A stretch of 15,855 nt of DNA from Stramenopiles sp. TOSAG23-6 (Eukaryota; Sar). Positions 1 to 8,142 of the stretch are shown here, piece after piece. Made by a program: the position numbers and the translations under genes. Every line of letters starts with the position of its first letter. Position 1 is the first letter of the stretch. The notes under the pieces were generated by a model. It was not told the DNA's origin, ran no database searches, and saw only the letters and a list, made by a program, of their open reading frames with translations. The stretch spans positions 1-15,855 of the forward strand of contig LT636002.1 in the NCBI GenBank assembly GCA_900128565.1. Reading direction: 5' to 3'.

Positions 1-79
1 TACAAAAAAATCGATTTTTTTTTCGTACGAAATTTTGTACCTAACGAATTTTTTTGAAATATTTTTCCAAAATACATAG
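1..79 (+). other. Intron 3' part, introner-like copy 1
   Basis: This is the tail of the intron before the exon at 80. It ends 'AAAATACATAG' and the open reading frame continues from there, entering with the last base of a codon. The frame is open from about 54, but no ATG opens it and the sequence is poly-T rich. It contains the palindrome TTCGTACGAA at 22-31, then GTACCTAAC at 37-45; CTAAC is a plausible branch point about 35 bases before the acceptor. It is nearly identical in blocks to the minus-strand intron at 14467-14569. Confidence 0.7.
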
Positions 80-2725
80 TTTCCATTATGACACTATTTT
101 AAGTCATTCAAATGAAAACTTATCTATTCGATTTTATAGAATGAATGAATTTTCTGATTTTTCAGAAAGATTAAATATAAACACATATCCATCTATTATA
201 GCATTCAATACAGAATTAGCAACAATAAATACAAAAATGGATACTAAAATTGATCAAAAAGATAAAAAACCTAACTCTCATTGGTATGAAGTTGAGATTG
301 GACGTGTTGAAGGATTCGATCCTGACAAATTATCTACATTAATGCAAAATGTAAACCCTTTACCCAATTCTTATGAAAATGTCGAAAATAGTGAAACATC
401 AGAAATTACTCTATTTACGTTACCTGATACTAAACAAAGACAATTTCTTGCTGATTTGAAAAAGGATAAAATAAAAAATAGGAGAAATGTGTGCGTTGTA
501 AAACATTACATTTCGAATTCAATGTTTTTTTACTATGAAAATTGTATACCTAACGAATGTTTTTTACTACACATAACAATATATTTTTACAATACCTACC
601 AACCCTAGAGGATGTTGAAAAGAGTATGCTTACAAGAGTTGAAAGGAAGAGACTCGGTGATTTTAAGTTGACAACACATCTTTTGAATCAAATGGCTACA
701 GTATTATCAGTACATAAAAATGAGGAAAAGGCTTCTCATACGCTTGCGCAGGACTTATGGAGATCATGGTTACTCGAGCATAACAAAAGTGTGACTAGTG
801 ATGATGATGTTAGTCATAGTGTAAGTAATAGTGTTACTATTGATGATGTGAGTCATAGTATTACTATGGAATCAGATTATACAGGTAGAAATAGTTTGAA
901 TAGATTTATTCTTGAGTCGGCGTTTAAAGTCACTATTGGCATTGACAGTAGTAATAATAAAAAACCTTGGCCGCTACACGAAATGTCTGGTCAATCTGGG
1001 CATTCTCCAATTTGTGCAACAACTAGTAATATTGCTCACATTCGAAATAAATATGTTCAAGCGAAACTTTTCGGTGCTGAAATGGTACAATATAATACAT
1101 CTCTATCATCTATTGTAACAGTTATACCTTTGCAACCTTTAGGATTAAAATATGAAGACATCAATACAAACTCAGTATCAACAGTTGTATTATTTCGTGA
1201 CAAGCAGAAATTTATTTGGTTAGCAAAGGAATGTTATAATACAAATAAATGCCCATTTGATAATCGAGAAAACAGTAAAAAACTATTTTCCAAACAAGAT
1301 GAAAATCAACATAAAAGCCAAGATAAAAATTTCGGCATTATTACAATTTTACTCAAAGATAAAGTCTCAGTGGTATTTCATAAACTTTGCATTTCTATGC
1401 AATCACCATTTGTTAAAAATAAAAGCAAATCATCTGAAGACTTTCCCAAGAAGAAGAATACTATACAGGGTATTTCTTCGTATGGAATTCCAATGGGTTC
1501 ATACAGTATGCTATCAGGATACCCATTTAGATCTAGTTTTAGTATAGCTCCATTACTCACTGGTGTTGGTTGGAGGCCTATTTGGCGTCGAAATGGCCAT
1601 GTAGGAAATGGCAGAAGTAATCAAAGAAGGAAACATAAAGGTATGTGTGGTATTGCTATAGAAGATGGAGCATTACCTGATGAAAAATTACAATTTGCCC
1701 GATATACATTAATGAGTAATGCTAAAAACGAATATGTGATGGATAATAATGGAGTATATAAAAGAAAAATACATGATCCATGTAAAACAGCAACACAAAC
1801 ACTTAAAACTTATTTACTACAGTTAATTGAGTCAAAATTTGGTATTTCGCATAAATTATTAGATACGTCTTATAGTAACTGTAATGTAGGAGGAACTCAA
1901 GCTCCTTGTGTATTACGACGAGTAGCAAATGAAGTAGAGCTTCAAAAGATATCGGATCCTAATGATCAACATAATCATACTTATTGTGCCATGGTTTTCC
2001 TTAATGATGGTGATGGTGCAGGTAATTATGATCCATGGAGTAAAACACAGAATGAATACAAAGTAAAAAATGACACACAAAACAAATCTGAAAAAAACAA
2101 ATCTGAAAAAACTAAGTCTGAAAAAAACAAATCTGAAAAAAACAAGTCTGAGGAGAGAGAACGATGGAAATTCTATAGATTTATTGGGGGAGAAGTAGTA
2201 TTCATAGATGATATTATTGAAGTAAATGAAAATATATTCGATGCCCATGCAAAAAATAATACGCCGCAGAAGAAAAGAGGTGATCGTATTGATGATGTGG
2301 CGGAAGTTATGTCATCTGGTATTATTGTACAACCTAAAGCTGGGCGTGTTATTTTGTTCAGTACTGGAAAGGAAACTCTTTCATGTCAAATGCCATCCGT
2401 TGCGTCACATATTGAGGATGCTTATACGAATGAATCCGATGAATTTGATGAATCCAATAAATCTGATCAAGAAGATTCTCACTCAAAAAAAACATATGAA
2501 GAATTAAGTTTGTTTGGGCGACGTTCAACGCGCACAACTCTTCAACTTTGTTTTAAACCAAAGCTAAATAAATTTGAGACTATAAAAAGGACAAAAGCAA
2601 AGAAAAGGAGATTACATACTGAAATTGATTTATTACGATTAATGACTCTTAAAGGCATTCAAGATGACATTTATTATGATGAAAATGTAAACTTGAAGAA
2701 GAACAATTTGCTAAATGAAAACTAA
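80..2725 (+). CDS. Thioredoxin-like plus prolyl-3-hydroxylase-like protein, 5' partial, join(<80..488,611..2725)
   Basis: The gene enters from the left edge in an intron; its first visible exon starts at 80 and a second begins at 611, together about 840 residues. The first exon (about 100-350) has a thioredoxin-fold look: a strand and helix, then 'INTYPSIIAF' with the likely cis-proline, then 'GRVEGFDPDKL'. No CxxC is visible, but the part that would hold it may lie upstream. The C-terminal half resembles the 2-oxoglutarate/Fe(II) oxygenase domain of leprecan-type prolyl 3-hydroxylases: 'SYSNC' at 1868-1882, 'YCAMVFLND' near 1982-2008, 'FIGGEVVF' near 2180-2203, 'PKAGRVILFSTGKE' near 2333-2374, and 'RTTLQLCF' near 2530-2553. 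The family's H-x-D is S-x-S here and the distal His reads Ser or Cys, while the 2-oxoglutarate Arg is kept. It may be catalytically dead. The region between is unrecognised. Family call moderate, function inferred. Confidence 0.55.
489..610 (+). other. Intron, 122 bases, introner-like copy 3 (diverged)
   Basis: The frame read from 80 and the frame read through 2725 differ and overlap only across this AT-rich piece, which has a GT start at 489. Joining 488 to 611 keeps the frame with phase 0 and uses the second AG of 'CTAGAG'. The first AG (608) would shift the frame. The interior 'GAATTCAATGTTTTTTTA', 'TATGAAAATTGTATACCTAACGAATG' (read in pieces, 511-565) matches the layout of copies 1 and 2 at lower identity. 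Confidence 0.7.
2081..2155 (+). repeat. 15-base tandem repeat, 5 units (Asn-Lys-Ser-Glu-Lys)
   Basis: Five in-frame units of AACAAATCTGAAAAA with a few substitutions encode NKSEK, NKSEK, TKSEK, NKSEK, NKSEE. The array lies inside the oxygenase-like domain, between the 'VFLND' strand and the 'GGEVVF' strand, so it extends a surface loop. Confidence 0.9.
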
Positions 2726-2779
2726 AACATTACGTACAAATATTACATACAAGTTTATTTTTTATTTGAGATATATATA

Positions 2780-2785
2780 AATAAA
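2780..2785 (+). terminator. Candidate poly(A) signal of the left-edge gene
   Basis: AATAAA lies 55 bases after the stop codon. Similar motifs follow other genes here (5344-5349; 9093-9098; 11711-11716). In an AT-rich genome the motif also arises by chance. Confidence 0.35.
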
Positions 2786-3102
2786 TACAAAGAACTACTT
2801 GGTAATTTTCAAATACATGATAAAAACAGTTTGGAACAATAAAAACAGTTTGAATAGATATCCGATCTCCAGTTACTCTTCTAACCTGAGTGAGTTAAAA
2901 GTGTAAGCAGAATGGAGTTGCGATAGGTATAGTTACTGGCATGGAACTTTACCATTATTATGTAGCACCAAATTGTTCCTCCGCGAGCTAAAAGAGCACG
3001 AGGGGCTGTGACGGTGCATTGATAAATTGATAGATTGAATAAGAGCAACATACATAAAACAATAAAAAAAAAAAAAAGACACGAAAGATAATTATCAAAT
3101 TA

Positions 3103-3225
3103 TGGGCAAAAGTGGATTCGAACCACATTTCATGTATAGCGTTTTAAGTCAACACTCGCATAAAATACAACATATATCAATATAAATAATATACATTGTG
3201 TTACAGCCATGTAACTAATTTGCCA
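3103..3225 (-). tRNA. tRNA-like Pol III element (possible intron-bearing tRNA or tRNA pseudogene)
   Basis: Read on the minus strand, 3127-3111 forms a T-arm, 'TGTGG-TTCGAAT-CCACT', with four of five stem pairs and an exact GGTTCGAATCC B box. It is followed directly by TTTGCCC (3110-3104), which pairs at six of seven positions with TGGCAAA at 3225-3219. A D-arm-like 'GTTAC..GTAAC' with GG in its loop follows that 5' strand. Seven bases at 3196-3190 pair perfectly with 3138-3132 where an anticodon stem would be, leaving about 50 bases for an intron. A run of 14 T (3077-3064) could end Pol III transcription. Against it: no clear U33-anticodon loop, a mismatch at 1-72, and C at position 15. The isotype cannot be called. 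Confidence 0.35.
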
Positions 3226-3588
3226 AAATTGTTAGTTTTGTTTGTAATGGTTAGACTTATTCTTGAGTGTGAAATATTCCACTCATTCTTGTTGTTGTTG
3301 AAGCAGCAAACATCTGTATTTTGCGAATATATAGCAAAAGAATCAAAATAATGAGAAAATAAGAAATATAAAATTTTAATTTGTTTGTTATGAGATATTG
3401 CATATAGAAAAATAAGATGGAGAATGATCAATGTGTTTCAATGCTAGAGATCAGGTTTGAATAATATCAGCAAAAAGAAGCCAAAGGTGATTTAAGTCTC
3501 TGCTTATTCCTCTTCTCAGCCAAACTGTAAAATAATAGTCCTCATTTCCCATCACATTGAAACAACACTTTTATACAACATTTTCTAT

Positions 3589-4101
3589 ACAAAATAGTAT
3601 TGTGATATCGCGTTTGGTCCAAGACAACACAGCAATTGGACAAATAATGTCACCACCGGGAGTCTAACTATATCCAATACGCAAAGAATCTCGGACCCCT
3701 GAGAACCAAAACAACGCAAGACGGCGTTGAATTGGAGATACGGGCTCCATATTATATTATAGAAAAAAAAAAGAGATTGAAAAAAACAAATCACAAATAA
3801 AACACAATTGTGAGTGTGGTAAAAGTGGTCTCATATATGATGCTTGTTCTGCATCACTCGAAAGTATTACTACAAGTAGTATAAGACGGCACTTCCCAGA
3901 GAAGCTATTGCTCTTCATTGACCACGTGTTCTATCGACACTCAGTCAATTGTGTTGTATATGTGATTCAAAAATGTCTCGTCCGCATTGCAGAATTCGAT
4001 TGTTCTACAGATTATAGGGACGCAAATCCCCCTTCAGTAAGAACGCAGTTTTGTCTTCATACGAGAGGAAAAGGAAAAAAAAGAAAAACAAAATAGTATT
4101 G
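3589..4101 (+). mobile_element. Candidate non-LTR retroposon with A-rich tail and 14-bp target-site duplication
   Basis: ACAAAATAGTATTG occurs exactly at 3589-3602 and again at 4088-4101. The segment between (485 bases) ends in an A-rich tail, about 4066-4087, directly against the second copy. Direct repeat, body, A-rich tail and second direct repeat is the expected order for target-primed retroposition of a SINE, a truncated LINE or a processed transcript. A second A-rich stretch at about 3761-3802 splits the body in two. The body has two short hairpins, TGATGC..GCATCA (3838-3856) and TACTACAAGTAGTA (3868-3881). I see no clear A/B-box pair and no reverse transcriptase. One 14-mer pair could be chance in AT-rich DNA. 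Confidence 0.35.
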
Positions 4102-4214
4102 AGAGAGAAAAAGCATTTTTCTCACTAAAAGTCAACTCAGAGGTCCAGACATGGTATTTTGTCTTCACACACTGCGGTCAGGGGATTGACAGATAGAGTT
4201 GTTAATCATTGTTG

Positions 4215-4234
4215 ACAATACAATACAATACAAT
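4215..4234. repeat. (ACAAT)4 microsatellite
   Basis: Four perfect copies of ACAAT, followed by TTGTTT so that the end folds back on the array. Confidence 0.8.
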
Positions 4235-4733
4235 TGTTTCGGGAAAGTTAGGAAAGATACAAGGGTAAGGAGACGCTCAGACATCCAAGGAAATAGTGGG
4301 GCATTAGTCGTAGTCTGGCAGACTACTTCTCTTCCCTTCACTGCGAACATGGGTCAGGTTTTGTCTATCACTGCGTTACCATTTAACAATTGCTTTACAT
4401 TTAATGATTTGGTGATATATGAATAACCTACCTAAAGTAATACATGTACTACATTTAGTTACTGTTGTGCTGCGTGCTGTACAACAGCGCGCAAGTTGGA
4501 AGTGATTGTGGAGCGTGGTAGCGACTAAAACCTTATGAATTCACTGACTGCATACGCGTGTTGTTCGATCGAGAAGCCCTAACCCTAATGGATTTCTGAT
4601 TGCTGTCAAAAATCCAAAAGTGGTAGTCACATACTCTTTCATTAAAAATATCTTGTTAATCCAGAAATAAGTGGATTATTTGCCAATTTTCGATGTACTC
4701 ATATCAAGGCACACTTATCAATCAAGCTAAAAA

Positions 4734-5303
4734 ATGAAGTTTCGGTGTCACCACAAAACAAGAGCAACAGAATTTGGTGGTGAAGAAACTGGATGGTCAA
4801 AGAGCATCACTCTAAAACAAGATCAAACTTATGAATGGGTAGAAAGCTCGTACTCAATGGATACCTATGACTACGATAGAACAACTAAAACAACTCAGGC
4901 ATTTGGAAATTGGAGCATTCAAGGAGACAATTATGTTCTTGACGGATTGCAATGTAACAAAAAAGAGTGGGACTGCTACAACGATTATCTATCCGGAAAT
5001 ACTTATCAAGGTGAGGTTGCTGGGTCAAAAAAGGAAAATCTACCCCATCATGTAACTATTCCAAAATATAAACTCGCTCATCCCCTGCCACCCCTCAAGT
5101 TAGACCCCTTAAAATCACACGAATGGTATCCTTTTGGTGCTTGGAGACAGGAAGAGATTAAACAATGGGTCCGAAAACAACAACTTGAGGCTTTAATATC
5201 CGCAGGAGGAACAACAAAGATTGCAAGTGCTCAAAGAGTATTACAAAATGAAGACCTTGCTAAAAAAGTCATCAAAATGCTGCCGGCTTCCTTTGATGAA
5301 TAA
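4734..5303 (+). CDS. Unrecognised 189-residue protein
   Basis: I do not recognise the family. The ATG is preceded two codons upstream by an in-frame TAA, so the frame does not extend 5' without an upstream exon. Residues 20-75 look like a small beta-rich domain with alternating polar and hydrophobic strands ('SITLKQDQTYEWVESS', 'AFGNWSIQGDNYVLDG'), faintly lipocalin-like. Two cysteines follow (74, 81). The middle is proline-rich (103-125). Residues 135-189 look helical and start with 'FGAWRQEEIKQWV'. There is no signal peptide or membrane segment, so it is probably cytosolic. AATAAA lies 41 bases after the stop (5344-5349). The even composition and intact frame make a real gene likely. Confidence 0.75.
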   Translation: MKFRCHHKTRATEFGGEETGWSKSITLKQDQTYEWVESSYSMDTYDYDRTTKTTQAFGNWSIQGDNYVLDGLQCNKKEWDCYNDYLSGNTYQGEVAGSKKENLPHHVTIPKYKLAHPLPPLKLDPLKSHEWYPFGAWRQEEIKQWVRKQQLEALISAGGTTKIASAQRVLQNEDLAKKVIKMLPASFDE

Positions 5304-5594
5304 TCAAAGAAGAGTTTTGCTGGAAAGCAGCGTCGAAAATTTTAATAAAATCTTAGCGTAACAAAAAAAAATTCTTATGATAATGTTAATGTTAATAATT
5401 AGGGTTATCAATATTTTTTCACTTCCGAATTCTAGATTTATAATTTTCTGCATGTATACGTAGAGTCAGTCAACTGGTAGTACTACGTTAAGGATTTACC
5501 TACTACTTAAAACTAATAGATATTAGCTATTTGATATATCCAGACATACCAACACCCACAATATTATATAAAAGAAAATAGAAATATAAATCTA
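5304..5594. promoter_or_regulatory. Intergenic region with 3' end of the 4734 gene and ADAT2 upstream region
   Basis: AATAAA at 5344-5349 belongs to the upstream gene. TATATAAAAG at 5565-5574 is TATA-box-like but lies only 21 bases before the ADAT2 ATG, which would give almost no leader, so it may be chance. 'AATGTTAATGTTAATAATTAGGG' (about 5382-5406) is a short imperfect repeat. No gene is visible. Confidence 0.3.
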
Positions 5595-6272
5595 ATGCAA
5601 GTAGCTGGTGTATCGTCAGATAAAGTTGTTGATGATGCCAGCAAATCTGGATGTCAGACAAGGAACTTTATGAAACTTGCATTGGAACAGGCACAGTTCG
5701 CTTTAGATCGCGGAGAGGTTCCAGTTGGTTGTGTTTTGGTTGCAGATAACCGAGTTATTGCAGCGGCTGGCAATGAAACTAATATATCGTGTAACGCTAC
5801 CCGTCATTGTGAATTTGTAGCCATAGATAAAGTATATAAAATGAAAGCGAATTCGAAAGATACTGCTGAAGCGCTTCTTAGGAAAAGTGACCTATACGTG
5901 ACTGTCGAACCGTGTATAATGTGTGCGAGTGCTCTTTCTCTTATCGGCATTAGAAAAGTATATTTTGGCTGCCACAATGAACGCTTTGGTGGAAATGGTT
6001 CAGTACTCTCACTACATGAAAATTGTTGTCCTCAGACAGCTAAGGGATACCCGGTTGTTTCGGGTATTCTCAAAGACGAAGCAATTGAAATTATGCGTTT
6101 ATTTTATTCTAGAGGTAATCCGAAGGCACCAGACCACAAACGACAACGACCCCTAATATTACAGGACTCTTCTACTAAAATAGACAGAACTACCACATCA
6201 GAAGATACAGATGCGAAAGAGTCTAAAACATGTCGGGCGAACGAGCCTTTTGTGAAACGTCAAAAAATATAG
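5595..6272 (+). CDS. ADAT2: tRNA-specific adenosine-34 deaminase, catalytic subunit (ADAT2/Tad2)
   Basis: ADAT2 with its partner ADAT3 converts adenosine 34 to inosine in the wobble position of several tRNAs. The 225-residue frame has the cytidine-deaminase fold: 'RGEVPVGCVLV' (39-49), the zinc and proton-shuttle motif 'TRHCEFVAID' with H71 and E73, and 'EPCIMCASAL' with C107 and C110 as zinc ligands. 'NERFGGNGSVL' (128-138) is the loop typical of ADAT2. Family members usually read H-A-E; here it is H-C-E, with both catalytic residues kept. The tail after about 180 is polar and ends in a basic patch (KRQKI), longer than in the roughly 190-residue human protein; it could be a nuclear signal. 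There is no intron. It converges with PRP19, 259 bases apart. Confidence 0.95.
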   Translation: MQVAGVSSDKVVDDASKSGCQTRNFMKLALEQAQFALDRGEVPVGCVLVADNRVIAAAGNETNISCNATRHCEFVAIDKVYKMKANSKDTAEALLRKSDLYVTVEPCIMCASALSLIGIRKVYFGCHNERFGGNGSVLSLHENCCPQTAKGYPVVSGILKDEAIEIMRLFYSRGNPKAPDHKRQRPLILQDSSTKIDRTTTSEDTDAKESKTCRANEPFVKRQKI

Positions 6273-6323
6273 ATTCTGTAAATAATAGTTATATAAACAC
6301 TACTGATGACTACTCAGTGCATA

Positions 6324-6346
6324 ATATATATATATATATATATATA
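6324..6346. repeat. (AT)n microsatellite
   Basis: A perfect alternating AT run of 23 bases in the 3' region shared by ADAT2 and PRP19. A second run of about 15 bases lies at 6455-6469. Confidence 0.9.
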
Positions 6347-6476
6347 AGTTTGTCTGTATACTAATCCTTGAATTCACCATTAGAATACACAGTCTATATA
6401 CTTTTACTTTTTAGATAAAAAAACGGGAGGAAAGTCGTTTGTTAAAAAACACGAATATATATATATATAACCATTA

Positions 6477-6501
6477 AATAAATTTCAAAACACAATTTAT
6501 T
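6477..6501. terminator. Paired candidate poly(A) signals of convergent ADAT2 (+) and PRP19 (-)
   Basis: AATAAA on the plus strand is at 6477-6482, about 205 bases after the ADAT2 stop. AATAAA on the minus strand is at 6501-6496, about 30 bases after the PRP19 stop. If both are used, the two transcripts overlap at their 3' ends. Confidence 0.35.
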
Positions 6502-6531
6502 TCTAAAGACTCAAATTATCTCATAGACTAC

Positions 6532-8142
6532 TCATATTTCTACAGAATAATAGTTTAGCTTACGATCCATGCTTGATGTACACAATTCAGTACTATCTTT
6601 ATTGTTCCATTGAACACCAGTAACTTTCTTCTTGTGATCTTGCAATTGGCATAGCTTTGTCCATTTTTTAACGAGATAAACCGATACTTCATCATCAGCA
6701 ATTGCCAAATAGAGTCCAGAGTCATCAAATGCGACTTGGTTTATACTTTTTGAATCATTCGCCATATATGATTTTGTCGCCATTGCACCCAACATACCAT
6801 TACTTCCAGTAACAGCTAATTTGCGAAGATCAAATAAATGACAATATCCATTCGAGCGACCAGCACACATGTGATAACCATTCTCTGAAAAATTTAGACA
6901 AGTTATAGTCATTTTTGCACCCTCATTCTCGGGTACCTTTAACGTCGCTACACAACCGGCATTACCACCTATAACTTGGGTTTTCATATCAAATATACAT
7001 ACATCACCATCAGTTGTACCAACGCCTAATAAAGCGCCATCTGGGTGAAAAGATATACCTGATAGTCCCGTTTTGTTCAATGACTCATTCGTTAAAATAC
7101 ATGTTTGCTGTTGAATATCATGCAGAAGCCAAGAACCATTCGCTAAACATGAAGCTAAATACAATCCATTAGGGTGAAGTGAAATTCCAAGCACATTAGC
7201 GCCGACATTTTCTGAAAAAAATTCCTCGTAACTTTTTGTAGGTTTTTTTGGGGAACTATTTGCCGTAGGTCGCCACATTTTAATTGTTTCGTCAGCAGAA
7301 CAGGAAAAAATTAAATCCTCTGTAGGATGACAAATTATTTGATTAATACGCTTAGAGTGCCCTCGTAATGTAGACAATACTTTGCCACCTGTGCGCGAAG
7401 AAACCTTAATTTCCCCATCAATACCACCAGTCAGTACGAGGTTCGAGTGGTGAGCATAGAGACAAGAAATTCCAGCAGGATTCGTCTTGTGTAGGGTTTT
7501 CGCTTTTTGTAAATTCATTCCAGACATTTGACTTTTGTCTGGAAGTAGACTGGAACGATTATTCTTACGATCCTTTCGGATATTTGAAAGCTCAGAACAA
7601 GTTGACTTAATGGTCTGTATCACATTATCAGATAAACCTGAAGTCAGTCCGCCACTACCATCCACGTCCATTGCAGAGGCTTCGTTAGATTGATTTGTTC
7701 CAACACTTGCGTTAGTTGCTGCCGCAGCAACCTGAGCTCTAAGTCCTGTCACAACAGCTTGCAAATCATCCCTTTCTTTCAAAACTCTAGCAATGACACG
7801 GCAAGCAGCGTCGTGTTGGTAAAGCGCTTGGGAGAGTTCTTGCCGCACTTCGTGAAGATGCTTCTTTAAAGTAAAAGACTCAGACATGAGAGAATCCCAT
7901 TCATTTTGAAAGAGACCTAACATACCTGGAATTCCCATAGCGTCAACTGGACGAGGATTTACTGCACGAGGTGTTTTTACATCAATAACATCATCTGTCA
8001 ACGATAACGCCTCGCCTGTGACCGGACACGCACCATCGTGTTCTTCGAGATGTTGTTCTAAAAGACGACGTTCAAAAATATGTCCACTCTTGCGTGAAAT
8101 CACTGGATTTACCGGGGTATGTCCCGAAATGGAACAAAACAT
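6532..8142 (-). CDS. PRP19: Pre-mRNA-processing factor 19 (U-box E3 ligase of the spliceosomal NineTeen complex)
   Basis: PRP19 is a nuclear U-box ubiquitin ligase and scaffold of the NineTeen complex that activates the spliceosome. The 536-residue protein has the full order: U-box (1-60, 'MFCSISGHTPVNPVISRKSG' and 'CPVTG'), the Prp19 tetramer coiled coil (78-135, with the family signature 'ALYQHDAACRVIARV'), a linker, and a WD40 propeller (225-536) with repeats such as 'IFSCSADETIKMW' and 'GVQWNNKDSTELCTSSMD'. I start at the ATG at 8142 because family members begin directly with M-x-C-S-I; the frame stays open 18 codons upstream to another ATG at 8196, but that extension is basic and unlike the family. 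Length fits (human about 504). No intron. An intact splicing factor fits the spliced genes in this window. Confidence 0.96.
   Translation of the reverse strand: MFCSISGHTPVNPVISRKSGHIFERRLLEQHLEEHDGACPVTGEALSLTDDVIDVKTPRAVNPRPVDAMGIPGMLGLFQNEWDSLMSESFTLKKHLHEVRQELSQALYQHDAACRVIARVLKERDDLQAVVTGLRAQVAAAATNASVGTNQSNEASAMDVDGSGGLTSGLSDNVIQTIKSTCSELSNIRKDRKNNRSSLLPDKSQMSGMNLQKAKTLHKTNPAGISCLYAHHSNLVLTGGIDGEIKVSSRTGGKVLSTLRGHSKRINQIICHPTEDLIFSCSADETIKMWRPTANSSPKKPTKSYEEFFSENVGANVLGISLHPNGLYLASCLANGSWLLHDIQQQTCILTNESLNKTGLSGISFHPDGALLGVGTTDGDVCIFDMKTQVIGGNAGCVATLKVPENEGAKMTITCLNFSENGYHMCAGRSNGYCHLFDLRKLAVTGSNGMLGAMATKSYMANDSKSINQVAFDDSGLYLAIADDEVSVYLVKKWTKLCQLQDHKKKVTGVQWNNKDSTELCTSSMDRKLNYYSVEI

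Larger units (their letters stand above)
2726..4733. other. 2 kb stretch without a convincing protein gene
   Basis: Only short, unsupported reading frames occur. It holds a direct repeat of 'ATAAAAACAGTTTG' (about 2820-2850), a more GC-rich pocket around 2970-3015, a tRNA-like minus-strand signature (3103-3225), a candidate retroposon (3589-4101), a pentanucleotide run (4215-4234), a 17-base dyad (4310-4326) and CCCTAACCCTAA at 4577-4588. The last part, from about 4440, is probably the promoter and leader of the gene at 4734. Confidence 0.6.

Noticed and set aside
54-79. Reading of the left frame as a start at 54
   Set aside because: The codon is TTG, and this stretch matches the tail of the intron at 14467-14569, so it is intron and not coding.
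2965-3020. GC-richer pocket that could be a small structured RNA
   Set aside because: I could not find matching U1, U2, U4, U5 or U6 snRNA or 5S signatures on either strand, and the visible stems are only 3-4 pairs.
3908-4426. Short open frames at 3908-4096 (+), 4165-4350 (-) and 4199-4426 (+)
   Set aside because: Short, overlapping on both strands, with no domain, signal or composition typical of proteins; most lie in the candidate retroposon or spacer.
4577-4588. CCCTAACCCTAA, telomere-like; also 10958-10970 inside a coding region
   Set aside because: Only two units each, one of them encoding N-P-N-P-N in a gene. Too short for an interstitial telomere; may be a chance or a short promoter box.
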